64,000 bases of DNA, taken from the NCBI RefSeq assembly GCF_023715485.1, contig NZ_JAMBOF010000018.1, forward strand, positions 1 to 64,000. The letters run 5' to 3'. Within the stretch, counting starts at the first letter, position 1, and each line of letters begins with the position of its first letter. Of this stretch, positions 18,186 through 26,677 are shown in pieces. A program made the translations under genes and the position numbers. The notes beneath the pieces are model-generated. The model saw nothing but the letters and a program-made list of their open reading frames with translations. It searched no databases and was not told where the DNA came from. The DNA comes from Mesobacillus subterraneus (GTDB taxonomy: Bacteria; Bacillota; Bacilli; Bacillales; Cytobacillaceae).

Positions 18186-18950
18186 ATGTTTGACCAATCT
18201 CCTTATAGCTGCAAGGTGGAATGGGGAAAGCGCGGAGCTCGTGAATCCGCTGAACGAGGTGATATAGTCATTATTGTAGATGTTCTTAGTTTTTCATCAA
18301 CGGTTGTGTCAGCTCTGAATGCAGGTGCTGTCATTTATCCTTATCCCCCGGACCTGGATGGGGAAAAATATGCGAAAAGCGTTAATGCGGTATATATTAT
18401 GGGAAGGGCAGAGGCAGCGAGGGCAGGTCAGCCGACCCTGTCTCCCGTAACATTCAGCGAGAACCATCAGAATAAGAGTTATGTACTATCATCACTCAAT
18501 GGCGCTTATTGTACGTGGATCGCCTCAAAGGTTCCGGCTCTGCTTATCGGTTCGCTGCTCAATGCGTCTGCAGTCGCAGCGGCGGCTAACGGAATCCAGC
18601 ATGAGACTGGGGCTGCAATTACGGTTGTCCCAAGCGGGGAAATGTGGAATGAAACACGTGAAAATGAAGATTGTTTGCGCCCTTCAATCGAAGATTACCT
18701 GGGAGCAGGAGCGATTCTTTCAAAATTGGACGGTGAAAAATCACCAGAAGCTCAAGTGTGTATCGCAGCCTTCAATGGTACGAAGGAATACTTGAACGAG
18801 CTGATTTGGGATTGCGGAAGCGGACGCGAACTCCGGGAACGAGGGTATGAAGCTGACGTCCTGCATTGCAGCCATCTCGATGCAACAGCGGCAGTTCCTA
18901 TTTTAAGAGATGGACACTTCAAAGCATGGACCGTAAATAAGAGCTTATAA
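18186..18950 (+). CDS. 2-phosphosulfolactate phosphatase, ComB family
   Basis: Member of the ComB Mg2+-dependent acid phosphatase family, named for conversion of 2-phospho-3-sulfolactate to sulfolactate in coenzyme M synthesis. Matching features are DIVIIVDVLSFSSTVVSALN (residues 26-45) and a C-terminal HLDATAAVPILRDG. 254 aa, normal. AGAGGTGAT precedes ATG 18186. Bacillus makes sulfolactate in spores (the suyAB/comA-type route), so sulfolactate metabolism is possible, but no comA or sulfolactate dehydrogenase gene lies nearby and the true substrate here is uncertain. An M20 amidohydrolase gene follows after 52 bp and may be cotranscribed. Confidence 0.85.
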   Translation: MFDQSPYSCKVEWGKRGARESAERGDIVIIVDVLSFSSTVVSALNAGAVIYPYPPDLDGEKYAKSVNAVYIMGRAEAARAGQPTLSPVTFSENHQNKSYVLSSLNGAYCTWIASKVPALLIGSLLNASAVAAAANGIQHETGAAITVVPSGEMWNETRENEDCLRPSIEDYLGAGAILSKLDGEKSPEAQVCIAAFNGTKEYLNELIWDCGSGRELRERGYEADVLHCSHLDATAAVPILRDGHFKAWTVNKSL

Positions 18951-19002
18951 ATTTCATAGAAAGAATTATAATTGTTTTAAAACTAAAACAGGAGTGTGCA
19001 GC

Positions 19003-20103
19003 TTGGATCAAAAGAATATTGAATCTCGTATATTAGAGTGGTTTGAACATTTTCATACTCATCCAGAAGTAAGCTGGAAAGAATATAAAACGACAGAAAA
19101 AATAGCAATAATCCTTGATGAATTAGGGGTCTCATATAAAAGATTCGACGATTTAACAGGACTGGTGGCTGAGATTGGATCAGGCGAGCAAGTCATTGCT
19201 GTCCGAGCAGATATAGATGCTTTGTGGCAGCAGGTGGATGGTGAATGGAAAGCCAACCATTCCTGCGGCCATGATGCTAATATGTCAATGGTGCTAGGAG
19301 CATTGCTGTACATAATGGGGCGAGACCCTTCCAAGCGAATCCGCTTTATTTTCCAGCCTGCAGAGGAGAAGGGAAATGGAGCACTTTCAATGATTGAAAG
19401 AGGAGCCATTGAGGATGTTACCCATTTATTCGGTGTCCATCTGCGTCCTATGGAAGAACTTCCTCTTGACAAGGTGGCCCCATCCATCCATCATGGCGCC
19501 GGGATGTTCCTTGAAGGCAAAATTCTGGGGATCGATGCTCACGGAGCAAGACCACACCAGGGGAAAAATGCGATTGACGTGATCGCTGCCCTGCATCAAA
19601 TATTGAAAACGATCTATGTTTCACCGTTCGAGCCACATTCTGCCAAACTCACCAAAATCATTGCAGGCGGTGAAAATCTAAATATTATTCCTGGCAGTGC
19701 GGAATTCGCGATCGACCTAAGGGCACAGAAGAACCATGTTTTGCAGCAGCTTCAGGAATCCATCGAGGAAAAATTGCTGGGACTGAAAAACCTATTTGGA
19801 GTGGAAATCACCTGGGAATGGCTTGATTTAGCACCTGGAGCAGAAGTGTCTTCTGAAGCAGAGGCAATCGCAGCTCAGGCAATCATCGACACTATAGGGG
19901 AGGCGTCACTAGCATCTCCTGTCATCACCTCAGGCAGCGATGATTTTCATTTTTATAGTGTTAAAAAACCTGAATTGAGAGCGACAATGATTGGAGTAGG
20001 AGCGGACCTTGCTCCAGGCCTTCATCACCCGAAAATGAGCTTCGACCATTCTGCCCTTAAAATTGGGGCGAAGGTGCTGGCGGAAACCGTTCTGAGAGCC
20101 TAA
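19003..20103 (+). CDS. M20 family amidohydrolase (HipO/YxeP-like)
   Basis: Zinc peptidase-fold amidohydrolase that would cleave an N-acyl or aminoacyl amide in the cytoplasm. Metal-binding elements are visible: VRADIDALW, SCGHDANMSM, QPAEEKGNGA (Glu base and ligand) and GVHLRPM, with a dimerisation lid around HGARPHQGKNAIDVIAAL. TTG 19003 is preferred because AGGAG at 18990-18994 is 8 bp away; the GTG at 18994 overlaps that site. 366 aa, normal. It lies after the ComB-like gene. Candidate substrates in this group include N-acetyl-amino acids, hippurate and indole-acetyl amino acids; none can be chosen. Confidence 0.86.
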   Translation: MDQKNIESRILEWFEHFHTHPEVSWKEYKTTEKIAIILDELGVSYKRFDDLTGLVAEIGSGEQVIAVRADIDALWQQVDGEWKANHSCGHDANMSMVLGALLYIMGRDPSKRIRFIFQPAEEKGNGALSMIERGAIEDVTHLFGVHLRPMEELPLDKVAPSIHHGAGMFLEGKILGIDAHGARPHQGKNAIDVIAALHQILKTIYVSPFEPHSAKLTKIIAGGENLNIIPGSAEFAIDLRAQKNHVLQQLQESIEEKLLGLKNLFGVEITWEWLDLAPGAEVSSEAEAIAAQAIIDTIGEASLASPVITSGSDDFHFYSVKKPELRATMIGVGADLAPGLHHPKMSFDHSALKIGAKVLAETVLRA

Positions 20104-20227
20104 TAAAAAGCGGTGATCATAGCATTTCGAACCCGGTTTTTACCCGGGACTGGATATTGAGATTAACGAAAAGGTGTTAGGGGTACTAACTGTATTTCAA
20201 GATGCAGTTCGATGAGGAGGAACTTCT

Positions 20228-20935
20228 ATGGAGATATTACATCAAGGAACTTTAAAAAATGAAGCTGGCACCGAGGAGCCATTTTTAGTCAGGAAATTAA
20301 CCATCAATGATTTGCATGAGATCTGCAATGTACAAAGCGAAGTTTTTTCCAGACTGGATGACAGGAACTTTTTACAGCCGTTAATCGCCGACGAGTACAG
20401 CTTTATTCTAGGGGGAAATGGACTGATGATCGGCGCTTTCGCGGGTGAACGCATGGTTGCATTCCGTGCACTTTTGGTGCCGCTCATCGATGAAGACCAT
20501 CTTGGTCGTGATATCGGCCTCAGGGAAGAAAATCTACCAAAAGTAATCTATCAGGAAATATCAAATGTCCTGCCAGAGTATCGCGGCAATAAACTTCAGC
20601 GCACACTTGCCATTTTACTGATGCAGGAGTTGAATAAGCAGGAACATAAGTATCAATATGTTTGCTGTACAGTAGCTCCCTTCAACATTCCGAGTTTAAA
20701 GGACAAGTTTTCACAGGGAATGGAAATTGCTGCGCTTAAAGAAAAATACGGCGGTATGCTGAGATATGTTTTCGTTAAAGACTTAATTATGCCTGAAAAT
20801 CGTACATGGAGAGAAGTCATCCATGTCCCGATGGATGAAACGGCAGCCCAGCAGGAGAGAATCTCCGAGGGGTATCGGGGCATAGGGATTGTGAATGAAG
20901 CAGGAACCTGGTTGGTGCAGTACGGATTAGGATAA
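20228..20935 (+). CDS. GNAT-like acetyltransferase, 235 aa
   Basis: Probably a GNAT-fold N-acetyltransferase. The first half (PFLVRKLTINDLHEICNVQ) has the N-terminal GNAT strand-helix, and ISNVLPEYRGNKLQRTLAILL (about residues 115-135) resembles the acetyl-CoA-binding R/Q-x-x-G-x-G/A loop, in the weaker form RGNKLQ. The remaining sequence is poorly conserved. GAGGAGG lies upstream of ATG 20228. It is longer than typical small GNATs (150-170 aa), so a divergent subfamily. Single gene with its own terminator; acceptor substrate unknown. Confidence 0.7.
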   Translation: MEILHQGTLKNEAGTEEPFLVRKLTINDLHEICNVQSEVFSRLDDRNFLQPLIADEYSFILGGNGLMIGAFAGERMVAFRALLVPLIDEDHLGRDIGLREENLPKVIYQEISNVLPEYRGNKLQRTLAILLMQELNKQEHKYQYVCCTVAPFNIPSLKDKFSQGMEIAALKEKYGGMLRYVFVKDLIMPENRTWREVIHVPMDETAAQQERISEGYRGIGIVNEAGTWLVQYGLG

Positions 20936-20940
20936 TGAAA

Positions 20941-20975
20941 ATAGTGCCTGGCATGGCTGCCGGGCACTATTTTTT
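20941..20975 (+). terminator. Terminator after GNAT gene
   Basis: Stem ATAGTGCCTGGC / GCCGGGCACTAT (one G-U pair), loop ATGGCT region, followed by T6. Confidence 0.85.
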
Positions 20976-21010
20976 AGAGATAATAAAGTCAAAATCCCAC
21001 TTCGAGAAAT

Positions 21011-21058
21011 GTCCAGCTCCAGCGCTTGTCGGGGCTGAACAAGGCGCTTGCGCTTTTT
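21011..21058. repeat. Interspersed repeat, collapsed 48-bp copy
   Basis: Starts GTCCAGCTCCAGCGC and ends AAGGCGCTTGCGCTTTTT. Compared with the copy at 59128-59245 it lacks exactly 71 bp lying between two CTCCAGCGC direct repeats, so it looks like a deletion product or the ancestral short form. Abuts the 3' end of the SleL-like gene. Confidence 0.75.
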
Positions 21059-21062
21059 GTTC

Positions 21063-22481
21063 CTACGTCAGCTTCTTAATATTAAAATTATCCTCAAGCA
21101 GCGCCCAGTTCTGTGGGAAAGGATAGCCAAGCACCCAGTAGCTGACGCCTCGGAGATTGTATTGCTTGATTAAATCGAATTTAGCCTGAGCACTCCGGGC
21201 ATCCTCGAACCAGACTTCGTGTTCCCTTCCCTGTTCATCTGTATAGCGGAAAAACGGTGATGCGGCTACAGTGTCATATTGAATGGCGGCGCCATATTTT
21301 ATGGCACGATTGACAGCTTCCTGAGGGCTGTATGTCTCAGCTTCCTGGCCCTGGACATGGGGGATGACCCAGTCTCTCGCATACAGCTGGAAGCCCATCA
21401 GGATTTTGTTCCTTGGGATGGCGGTGATGGCATAATCGAGAACCCGGCGGATTTCATTCAATGGTGATACAGCACGGGGAGGTCCGAAGCGATAGCCCCA
21501 TTCATATGTCATCAGAACGACGAAGTCGGCAATCCTGCCGTGTGCTGGGTAATCATGGGCTTCGTACAACAAGCCTTTCTGGTCAGCGGTGATCTTCGGT
21601 GCCAGCGAGGTTGAAACGAAATAACCTTCTTTATGGAGAGTATTGACTGATTCCTGCAGAAAAGTGTTATATAGCTCACGGTCGGCAGGAAGTACATTTT
21701 CAAAGTCAATATTCAAACCGCGATACCCTTTTTCGCGCATGACGGAAAGAATGTTATTGAGCAGATTGCTGCGGTGTTCATCGCTGGCAAGAACTTCATG
21801 AGCGATATTCTCGCCAGTTTGAGTCGTGGTAAAATTGGTGATCGACATCATCGGCAGAGCACCTTTGGCCAAACCAGTCTGGATCGCATCGGTGTCATCC
21901 TTCATATACAGGACGAGTGATCCATCCGGTTGGATGACATAAGCAAATGGCGCGATATAAGTCATTAATTCGGCAACTTCGCGTACGAGCTCAACTGCTT
22001 TTTCATCTGAATGGTAGGTGAACGCATTGGATTCGATTGTTGGTTTGGGTCTAGGAATAACTAAAATCGTTCCTGGATATAACACATTTGGATTTTGAAT
22101 CTGATTTGCTCTAATGATTGATTGGACCGTAACACTATACCGCCGGGCTATCTGCCAAAGCGCTTCACCGGGTTGAACAGTATGCCGGATGGCTGGGATT
22201 TTGAGTACGGTACCAGGATAAATCAGTGCTGGATTGGTGATCCCGTTAACCCGTACAATCGCGTCAGCTGATGTGCCATAACGCTGGGCGATCGACCAAA
22301 GCGCTTCTCCTGATCTGACTGTATGGAAAGCATCATATGATGGAATCAGCAATGCCTGGCCCACCACGAGCTGATTCGGATTCTCCAATGCATTTAAATT
22401 GGTAACTTGCGAGATCGTCACTTGGTAACGGCTCGAGATCTGCCATAATGACTCTCCTCTTTGGACAACATGAATAATCAT
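21063..22481 (-). CDS. LysM + GH18 spore peptidoglycan N-acetylglucosaminidase (SleL/YaaH-like)
   Basis: Likely spore cortex-fragment lytic enzyme. Three LysM modules are visible at about residues 2-48, 52-97 and 98-145, each with the GExLWxIxxRY core and a closing PGxxLxIP. They are followed by a glycoside hydrolase 18 barrel (about 160-472) with the catalytic GLNIDFENV and the later TYEWGYRFGPPRAVSP and SYWVLGYPFPQNW. B. subtilis SleL/YaaH and YdhD carry two LysM modules, so three is an unusual count. There is no signal peptide, as for SleL, which is deposited on the spore by the mother cell. 472 aa. Start ATG 22481 has GGGGAGG upstream. Monocistronic; sigma-E control is expected but I do not see a clear promoter. 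Confidence 0.9.
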   Translation of the reverse strand: MIIHVVQRGESLWQISSRYQVTISQVTNLNALENPNQLVVGQALLIPSYDAFHTVRSGEALWSIAQRYGTSADAIVRVNGITNPALIYPGTVLKIPAIRHTVQPGEALWQIARRYSVTVQSIIRANQIQNPNVLYPGTILVIPRPKPTIESNAFTYHSDEKAVELVREVAELMTYIAPFAYVIQPDGSLVLYMKDDTDAIQTGLAKGALPMMSITNFTTTQTGENIAHEVLASDEHRSNLLNNILSVMREKGYRGLNIDFENVLPADRELYNTFLQESVNTLHKEGYFVSTSLAPKITADQKGLLYEAHDYPAHGRIADFVVLMTYEWGYRFGPPRAVSPLNEIRRVLDYAITAIPRNKILMGFQLYARDWVIPHVQGQEAETYSPQEAVNRAIKYGAAIQYDTVAASPFFRYTDEQGREHEVWFEDARSAQAKFDLIKQYNLRGVSYWVLGYPFPQNWALLEDNFNIKKLT

Positions 22482-22665
22482 AATGAACCTCCCCTGGGAA
22501 AAAGTCCTACAATAAGGTATGAGGAAAAAATAAATTATATGTTGAGAGGGAGCTATATATTAAAATAGGATACAATTTTAATCACGGATAAAGGAAAACA
22601 GTATCCAAATGGCGTAATGAAGTAAAGAAATTGCTCGGAAAATTAACTGCCAGGGAGTGGACACG

Positions 22666-23049
22666 ATGGGTGCATGGGGAGCAGGACTTTGGGAAGATGA
22701 TCTTGCATGTGATATCCAGGATGAGTGGAATGATCTTCTTGATGGAGGTATGAGTCCGCGGAAAGCTACGAAAATCATCTTAAATACGTGGCTTGAGGAA
22801 TTTGAAGAATATGATGATGACATCGAGCGCCAGCCTGATGAATCGATTCTTTATATTTCACTGGCCGCCCTTCAGCTTAGGCATAAGGGCTTGACCATTG
22901 GAATAAAAAAGAGGGCGATCGAGCTTATTGAAAAAGGAGCAGACCTTGAACTTTGGGAAGATGGCGATAAAGAAAGCTATGAAGAACGGAAAAAATTTTT
23001 GATGGAGTTTAAAGATAGATTAGAAGAGACGAGGGCAAGAATTTTCTAA
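22666..23049 (+). CDS. DUF4259 domain protein
   Basis: Small soluble protein starting MGAWGAGLWEDDLACDI, the typical opening of DUF4259 proteins, whose function is unknown. 127 aa, highly acidic in the middle (LEEFEEYDDDIE), no membrane segment. ATG 22666 is chosen since AGGGAG is 8 bp upstream; a GTG at 22657 overlaps that site. It is the first of a same-strand series (DUF4259, DinB, LysE, NUDIX) with gaps of 12-22 bp, so a four-gene operon ending at the terminator at 24592 is likely. DUF4259 genes occur near immunity or toxin-like loci in some bacteria, but nothing here supports that. Confidence 0.82.
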   Translation: MGAWGAGLWEDDLACDIQDEWNDLLDGGMSPRKATKIILNTWLEEFEEYDDDIERQPDESILYISLAALQLRHKGLTIGIKKRAIELIEKGADLELWEDGDKESYEERKKFLMEFKDRLEETRARIF

Positions 23050-23061
23050 AGGAGTTTTATT

Positions 23062-23535
23062 ATGAATTCAATCGATCTATTAATAATGAATTTTGAAGAG
23101 GTACGGAGAAGGAGCATAAAGGTTTGGAGCTCGATCCCTGTTGAGCATATGGATTGGAAGCCTGACGAGAGTGCGATGAGCATCCTTGAAATGATCCGCC
23201 ATGTGCTGGAAAGTGAGTATTACTATCATTTGATGATTGTGAATCGAGGAAGTTTGAAAGAGTACTCGCCATCTCCGTTTGAAGACAGGCAGTTTACGAC
23301 AATTGAAGAAGAGATAAACTTTGCGAGTAAGTACCGAAGCGGATTTTTAGAAATGGTATCTTCATTTAGTGAAAGTGATCTGACAGATATCTCGATCGAC
23401 CGTTCTGATGTTGGCTATACCCGAACTTTAGGTGATATGTTATTGAGAGTGGCTTATCATGAGTCGGTACATATTGGACAAATTTTGCAATATTTGAGAA
23501 TGATTGAGGCTGACAGGGCTAATATTTGGGATTGA
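23062..23535 (+). CDS. DinB family putative metalloenzyme
   Basis: Four-helix bundle protein of the DinB/YfiT group. The three expected metal-binding histidines are present: RHVLESEYYYH supplies one (residue about 49) and AYHESVHIGQ supplies two (about 133 and 137). Members include mycothiol- or bacillithiol-dependent transferases as well as proteins of unknown role. 157 aa, normal. AAAGGAG precedes ATG 23062. Lies 12 bp after DUF4259 and 18 bp before the LysE gene in the putative operon. The bacillithiol-transferase function is a family-level possibility only. Confidence 0.85.
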   Translation: MNSIDLLIMNFEEVRRRSIKVWSSIPVEHMDWKPDESAMSILEMIRHVLESEYYYHLMIVNRGSLKEYSPSPFEDRQFTTIEEEINFASKYRSGFLEMVSSFSESDLTDISIDRSDVGYTRTLGDMLLRVAYHESVHIGQILQYLRMIEADRANIWD

Positions 23536-23553
23536 TTGAAAGGGTCGTAGAAA

Positions 23554-24150
23554 ATGTTATTGCTTAAAAGTATTGTCTTAGGTTTTTCAGTATCGGCTCC
23601 TGTTGGGCCGATCGGGCTGCTATGCATCCAAAGGGTCCTTTCAAGAGGACGGACGGCAGGGATCCTGACTGGTTTTGGAGCTGTGACCGCAAATATGATT
23701 TATGCCAGCATTGCCGCATTCGGATTCTCGCTGGTATCTGCTTTCTTGATTGAACAGCAGTTTGTATTAAGGGTAATCGGGTCAGCTTTTTTATTTTACT
23801 TGGGGATAAAAACATATTTGAAAAAACCAGCCAGTTCAGCCGCGAATCTACAGGCGGAAAGCCTGCTCGGCATGTATCTATCAACCTTCTTTTTGATGAT
23901 TACAAATCCAGTGACCATCCTGAATTTTACCGCGATGTTTGCCGGTTTGGGATTTGACCAGAACGCTGACACAGGCATGACAGCGATTAAGCTCATCGGA
24001 GGCGTATTTATAGGTGCTGCTGCATGGTGGATTTTGCTTAGTTTTACTGTGAGCTTATTAAAAGATAAAATCACTCCGCACTTAGGGGTTGTCAATAAAG
24101 TCGCTGGACTGCTTATCATCCTGCTTGGGATTTTGGCGTTTGGAAAATAG
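23554..24150 (+). CDS. LysE family translocator
   Basis: Six-helix amino acid/metabolite exporter of the LysE/RhtB family. The first helix contains the signature GFSVSAPVGPIGLLCIQRVL (residues 9-28), and the mid-protein TNPVTILNFTAMFAGLGF is the second conserved NP-containing motif. 198 aa, normal. It lies in the DUF4259-DinB-LysE-NUDIX run. Typical substrates are lysine, threonine, homoserine or related amino acids; no lysine riboswitch or LysG-type regulator is nearby, so the substrate stays open. Confidence 0.88.
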   Translation: MLLLKSIVLGFSVSAPVGPIGLLCIQRVLSRGRTAGILTGFGAVTANMIYASIAAFGFSLVSAFLIEQQFVLRVIGSAFLFYLGIKTYLKKPASSAANLQAESLLGMYLSTFFLMITNPVTILNFTAMFAGLGFDQNADTGMTAIKLIGGVFIGAAAWWILLSFTVSLLKDKITPHLGVVNKVAGLLIILLGILAFGK

Positions 24151-24172
24151 ATATGTTCTTAAGGGGGCAAGT

Positions 24173-24583
24173 ATGAATCTTTGGGAAGGATCTGCAGGTA
24201 TTTGTGTAAATGAACTTGGAGAAATCCTCATGGTACTGCAGGGGAAAGAAGATGAAGAAAAGCTATGGGCTGTACCTTCCGGCGGGAAAGAATTGTATGA
24301 AACCTTTGAAGAGTGCTGCATCAGGGAAGTTTTTGAGGAAACAGGCTACGAAGTCGATATCGTCCGGCCGTTATTTATAAAAAATGGCACTACTTGTGGA
24401 ATTGATGTGAAGGTCCAGTACTACGAAGTGAAGGTAACAGGAGGAGAATTACGGATTCAGGATCCTGACGGGCTCATCCATGAAATCGCCTGGAGAAAAG
24501 TGAGTGAAATGGACGAATTAGATTTTGCTTTCCGCGAGGACATCGAGTTTCTGTTGAATTTTTCAAATAGCCTGCAGGTTTGA
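24173..24583 (+). CDS. NUDIX hydrolase
   Basis: Mg2+-dependent NUDIX pyrophosphohydrolase. The Nudix box is complete in GGKELYETFEECCIREVFEETGY (about residues 44-66, in two parts: GGKELYE and REVFEETG), matching Gx5Ex7REUxEExGU. ATG 24173 has AAGGGGGC upstream and yields 136 aa, a normal single-domain size; the frame open from 24089 overlaps the LysE gene and is not used. Last gene of the putative operon. Substrate (oxidised nucleotides, NDP-sugars, others) cannot be predicted. Confidence 0.88.
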   Translation: MNLWEGSAGICVNELGEILMVLQGKEDEEKLWAVPSGGKELYETFEECCIREVFEETGYEVDIVRPLFIKNGTTCGIDVKVQYYEVKVTGGELRIQDPDGLIHEIAWRKVSEMDELDFAFREDIEFLLNFSNSLQV

Positions 24584-24591
24584 AATATAAC

Positions 24592-24621
24592 AAAACGCAT
24601 GGAATGTAATCCATGCGTTTT
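24592..24621. terminator. Bidirectional terminator
   Basis: Stem AAAACGCATGGA / TCCATGCGTTTT with a 6-nt loop, between the convergent NUDIX and queT genes. Confidence 0.88.
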
Positions 24622-24629
24622 ACTCTATC

Positions 24630-25115
24630 TTACACCAATTTTTCAAGGTTCACGCGCTTGTGGATAGCGAGCATGACCGGGATACCCACAGCCATTACAG
24701 TCAATTCACCGGCTGCTGTTGTCAGCCAAGTGAACCAGAACGGCAATTGGAATGCAAGGTTCAGTTCAATGGCGATCAGGAACATCGTGAACGTGAAGAC
24801 TAAAGTATTCACGATCATGCGAGCAACAATGCTCTTGATGTATTTTGCTGTAAAAATAGTGATTAACAAAGAAATCACAGACTGGCCAACTCCAAAGACA
24901 AGGTCATAAGCGACCATTGGTGAAAACAGCAGGTTAGTCAGAAAGACACCTAATACAATTCCATAAAAGTATTTCTTGTTGAAAACAATCAGGTGATTGA
25001 ACATTTCTGATACCCGGAATTGCACATTCGTAAAGCCAAACGGCTGGATGATGGCAGAAACGGCAATATATAATGCTGCAAGAATTCCATTTCGGACGAT
25101 CGTTCTTGTATTCAT
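24630..25115 (-). CDS. queT: Queuosine precursor transporter QueT
   Basis: S component of an ECF transporter for queuosine precursors (preQ0/preQ1). It has about five hydrophobic helices and the family start RNGILAALYIAVSAIIQPFG with VQFRVSEMFNHL, the conserved region of QueT. 161 aa, normal. It would pair with the shared EcfA/EcfT module encoded elsewhere. ATG 25115 is preceded by a preQ1-I riboswitch whose 3' end covers the AGGAG ribosome site, so expression should be shut at translation when preQ1 is abundant. The riboswitch independently supports the assignment. Monocistronic. Confidence 0.93.
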   Translation of the reverse strand: MNTRTIVRNGILAALYIAVSAIIQPFGFTNVQFRVSEMFNHLIVFNKKYFYGIVLGVFLTNLLFSPMVAYDLVFGVGQSVISLLITIFTAKYIKSIVARMIVNTLVFTFTMFLIAIELNLAFQLPFWFTWLTTAAGELTVMAVGIPVMLAIHKRVNLEKLV

Positions 25116-25125
25116 TTTTTTATCT

Positions 25126-25162
25126 CTCCTAGTTTTTTATCGTGGGATGGTTACGAACCACG
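25126..25162 (-). promoter_or_regulatory. preQ1-I riboswitch in queT leader
   Basis: Read on the minus strand: P1 stem CGTGG (25158-25162) / CCACG (25141-25145) closing the loop TTCGTAACCATC, followed by the A-rich tail ATAAAAAACTAGGAG. This matches the class I preQ1 aptamer (short stem, then AAAAAACUA tail). The tail runs into the ribosome site AGGAG (25126-25130), so ligand binding would sequester it: translational OFF switch. Confidence 0.92.
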
Positions 25163-25185
25163 TAAAGTATAAAAGTCAATTTTAA

Positions 25186-25214
25186 ATTATATAGGATAAA
25201 AGACCTTATCACAA
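25186..25214 (-). promoter_or_regulatory. queT promoter
   Basis: On the minus strand TTGTGA (25209-25214), a 17-bp spacer and TATAAT (25186-25191). The transcript would begin about 7 bp beyond, just ahead of the preQ1 aptamer. Confidence 0.7.
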
Positions 25215-25254
25215 TAGTGTTTTTTTAGAATAATAGTTGAAGGAGATTGACGCT

Positions 25255-25719
25255 ATGGACATCAGGCGCTTTGATGCTAGAGATTCCGCTGCAGTATTAC
25301 AATTATTCAAGGAAACGATTCTCTCAGTCAACCTGAGGGACTATACGAAGGAACAGTGCGAGGTTTGGGCAAATAGTTTTTCTGATATAGAAGCTTTAGA
25401 AGAGCGGCTTGATAAAAGCCTTACCTATATTGCAGAGTTTGACGGAAAAATCGTCGGTTTTGGAAATGTGAATGGCTTCGGGGAAATCGATCTTCTATAT
25501 GTTCATAAAACCTTCCAGCGGCGTGGCATTGCTTCTGCGCTTTTAAGAAAGTTTGAAACCGATGCGAAATCGGATGGATTCTCAGAGCTAACGACAGAAG
25601 TCAGCATCACAGCCCGGCCATTTTTTGAGTCGATAGGATATCAAGTGGAAGCAAAGCAAGTCAAGATTGTAAGAGAGTGTGAGTTTATTAATTTTCGGAT
25701 GAAGAAGGAGTTATTGTAA
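25255..25719 (+). CDS. GNAT family N-acetyltransferase
   Basis: Typical GNAT enzyme. The acetyl-CoA site is seen in LLYVHKTFQRRGIASALLRKFE (about residues 78-99; core RRGIASAL). 154 aa. ATG 25255 is chosen because GAAGGAGAT lies 8-9 bp upstream; the TTG at 25237 precedes that site. The motif FFESIGYQVE near the C-terminus is the usual F-Y/F-GF region. Related to YafP/ElaA-like small acetyltransferases. Single gene; acceptor unknown. Confidence 0.87.
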   Translation: MDIRRFDARDSAAVLQLFKETILSVNLRDYTKEQCEVWANSFSDIEALEERLDKSLTYIAEFDGKIVGFGNVNGFGEIDLLYVHKTFQRRGIASALLRKFETDAKSDGFSELTTEVSITARPFFESIGYQVEAKQVKIVRECEFINFRMKKELL

Positions 25720-25787
25720 AAGGCTGAGAAGGAATTATATCCCTATTTGTTGAACTATTAGTAAATTTATAGTTTGGAGTTGAGTGT

Positions 25788-26597
25788 GTGCAAAGCGTTA
25801 TAAATTACTACAATAGGTTCGATGAATGGGGCCGCCTGGACAGAGAACCGATAGAATTTCAAGTCAACTGGCATTATATAAAAAAATATCTTCCGAATAC
25901 AGGGCACTTGCTCGATAATGGTGCAGGGCCAGGAAAGTACTCAATGGAGCTTGCTAAAGAAGGATACAAAGTTACCCTGACGGATTTAACACCCAGGTTA
26001 GTGGAAATTGCCAAAGCAAAAGCGGTTGAACTTAATTTAGGAGAACAATTTGAAGGGTTTTATACGGCTGATGCCACAGATTTAAATATGTTGCCAGATG
26101 GACATTTTGATGGAGCATTAATGCTCGGCCCTATGTATCATTTACAGGAAGAGAAAGACCGTGCTAAGGCACTTGAAGAATTAAACAGAGTGACAAAAAC
26201 GGACGGCATAGTGTTTGTCGCCTTTATGCCAAGAATGAAACATATTTTTGCATCGCTAATGTCACCTGGCAATTGGATGCCTAATGATAATATGGATGCT
26301 ATTTTGCAATTTTCAAAAACAGGTTGTTTTAACCATGCAGATGAAGGACGTTTTACGGGAGCTTACTATTTTAACATTGAAGACATCAATCCATTAATGG
26401 AAGCGCATGGCTTTGAAAATATAGAGTTATTAGGTTCCAATGTTGGCGCGATTTTGAGCAATGATCTCTGGACTTACTGGAGAGAAAAGGGTGAAAAAGA
26501 GGTTGAAGCAATCATGAATTTAATTAAGGAGAAAGCTGCTGACCCATCTATTCTAGGAGTCTCCTCACACCTGCTCTATATTGGCAGAAAAAGATAA
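25788..26597 (+). CDS. Class I SAM-dependent methyltransferase
   Basis: Methyltransferase with Rossmann-like fold. Motif I is LLDNGAGPGKYSMELA (about residues 41-56), the acidic ligand follows in VTLTDLTPRLVE, and motif IV is in FDGALMLGPMYHL. 269 aa. GTG 25788 is the start, preceded by GGAGTTGAG. The C-terminal half is variable and probably recognises the substrate. Closest in feel to UbiE/COQ5-like small-molecule methyltransferases; the methyl acceptor is not predictable. Followed by a terminator. Confidence 0.86.
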   Translation: MQSVINYYNRFDEWGRLDREPIEFQVNWHYIKKYLPNTGHLLDNGAGPGKYSMELAKEGYKVTLTDLTPRLVEIAKAKAVELNLGEQFEGFYTADATDLNMLPDGHFDGALMLGPMYHLQEEKDRAKALEELNRVTKTDGIVFVAFMPRMKHIFASLMSPGNWMPNDNMDAILQFSKTGCFNHADEGRFTGAYYFNIEDINPLMEAHGFENIELLGSNVGAILSNDLWTYWREKGEKEVEAIMNLIKEKAADPSILGVSSHLLYIGRKR

Positions 26598-26627
26598 CCT
26601 TATAAAAGCAAAGAGGTTAAACGAAAA

Positions 26628-26660
26628 GAAGGAGCTAAAATTTTTAGCTCCTTCCTTTAT
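26628..26660 (+). terminator. Terminator after methyltransferase gene
   Basis: Stem GAAGGAGCTA / TAGCTCCTTC with an AT loop, followed by CTTTAT. It may also serve the small minus-strand lipoprotein gene. Confidence 0.75.
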
Positions 26661-26677
26661 ATTAATTTATTTACTTA

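Noticed and set aside
22666-24583. DUF4259-DinB-LysE-NUDIX run as a defence island
   Set aside because: No nuclease, helicase, toxin or mobile-element neighbour; all are ordinary housekeeping-type families.
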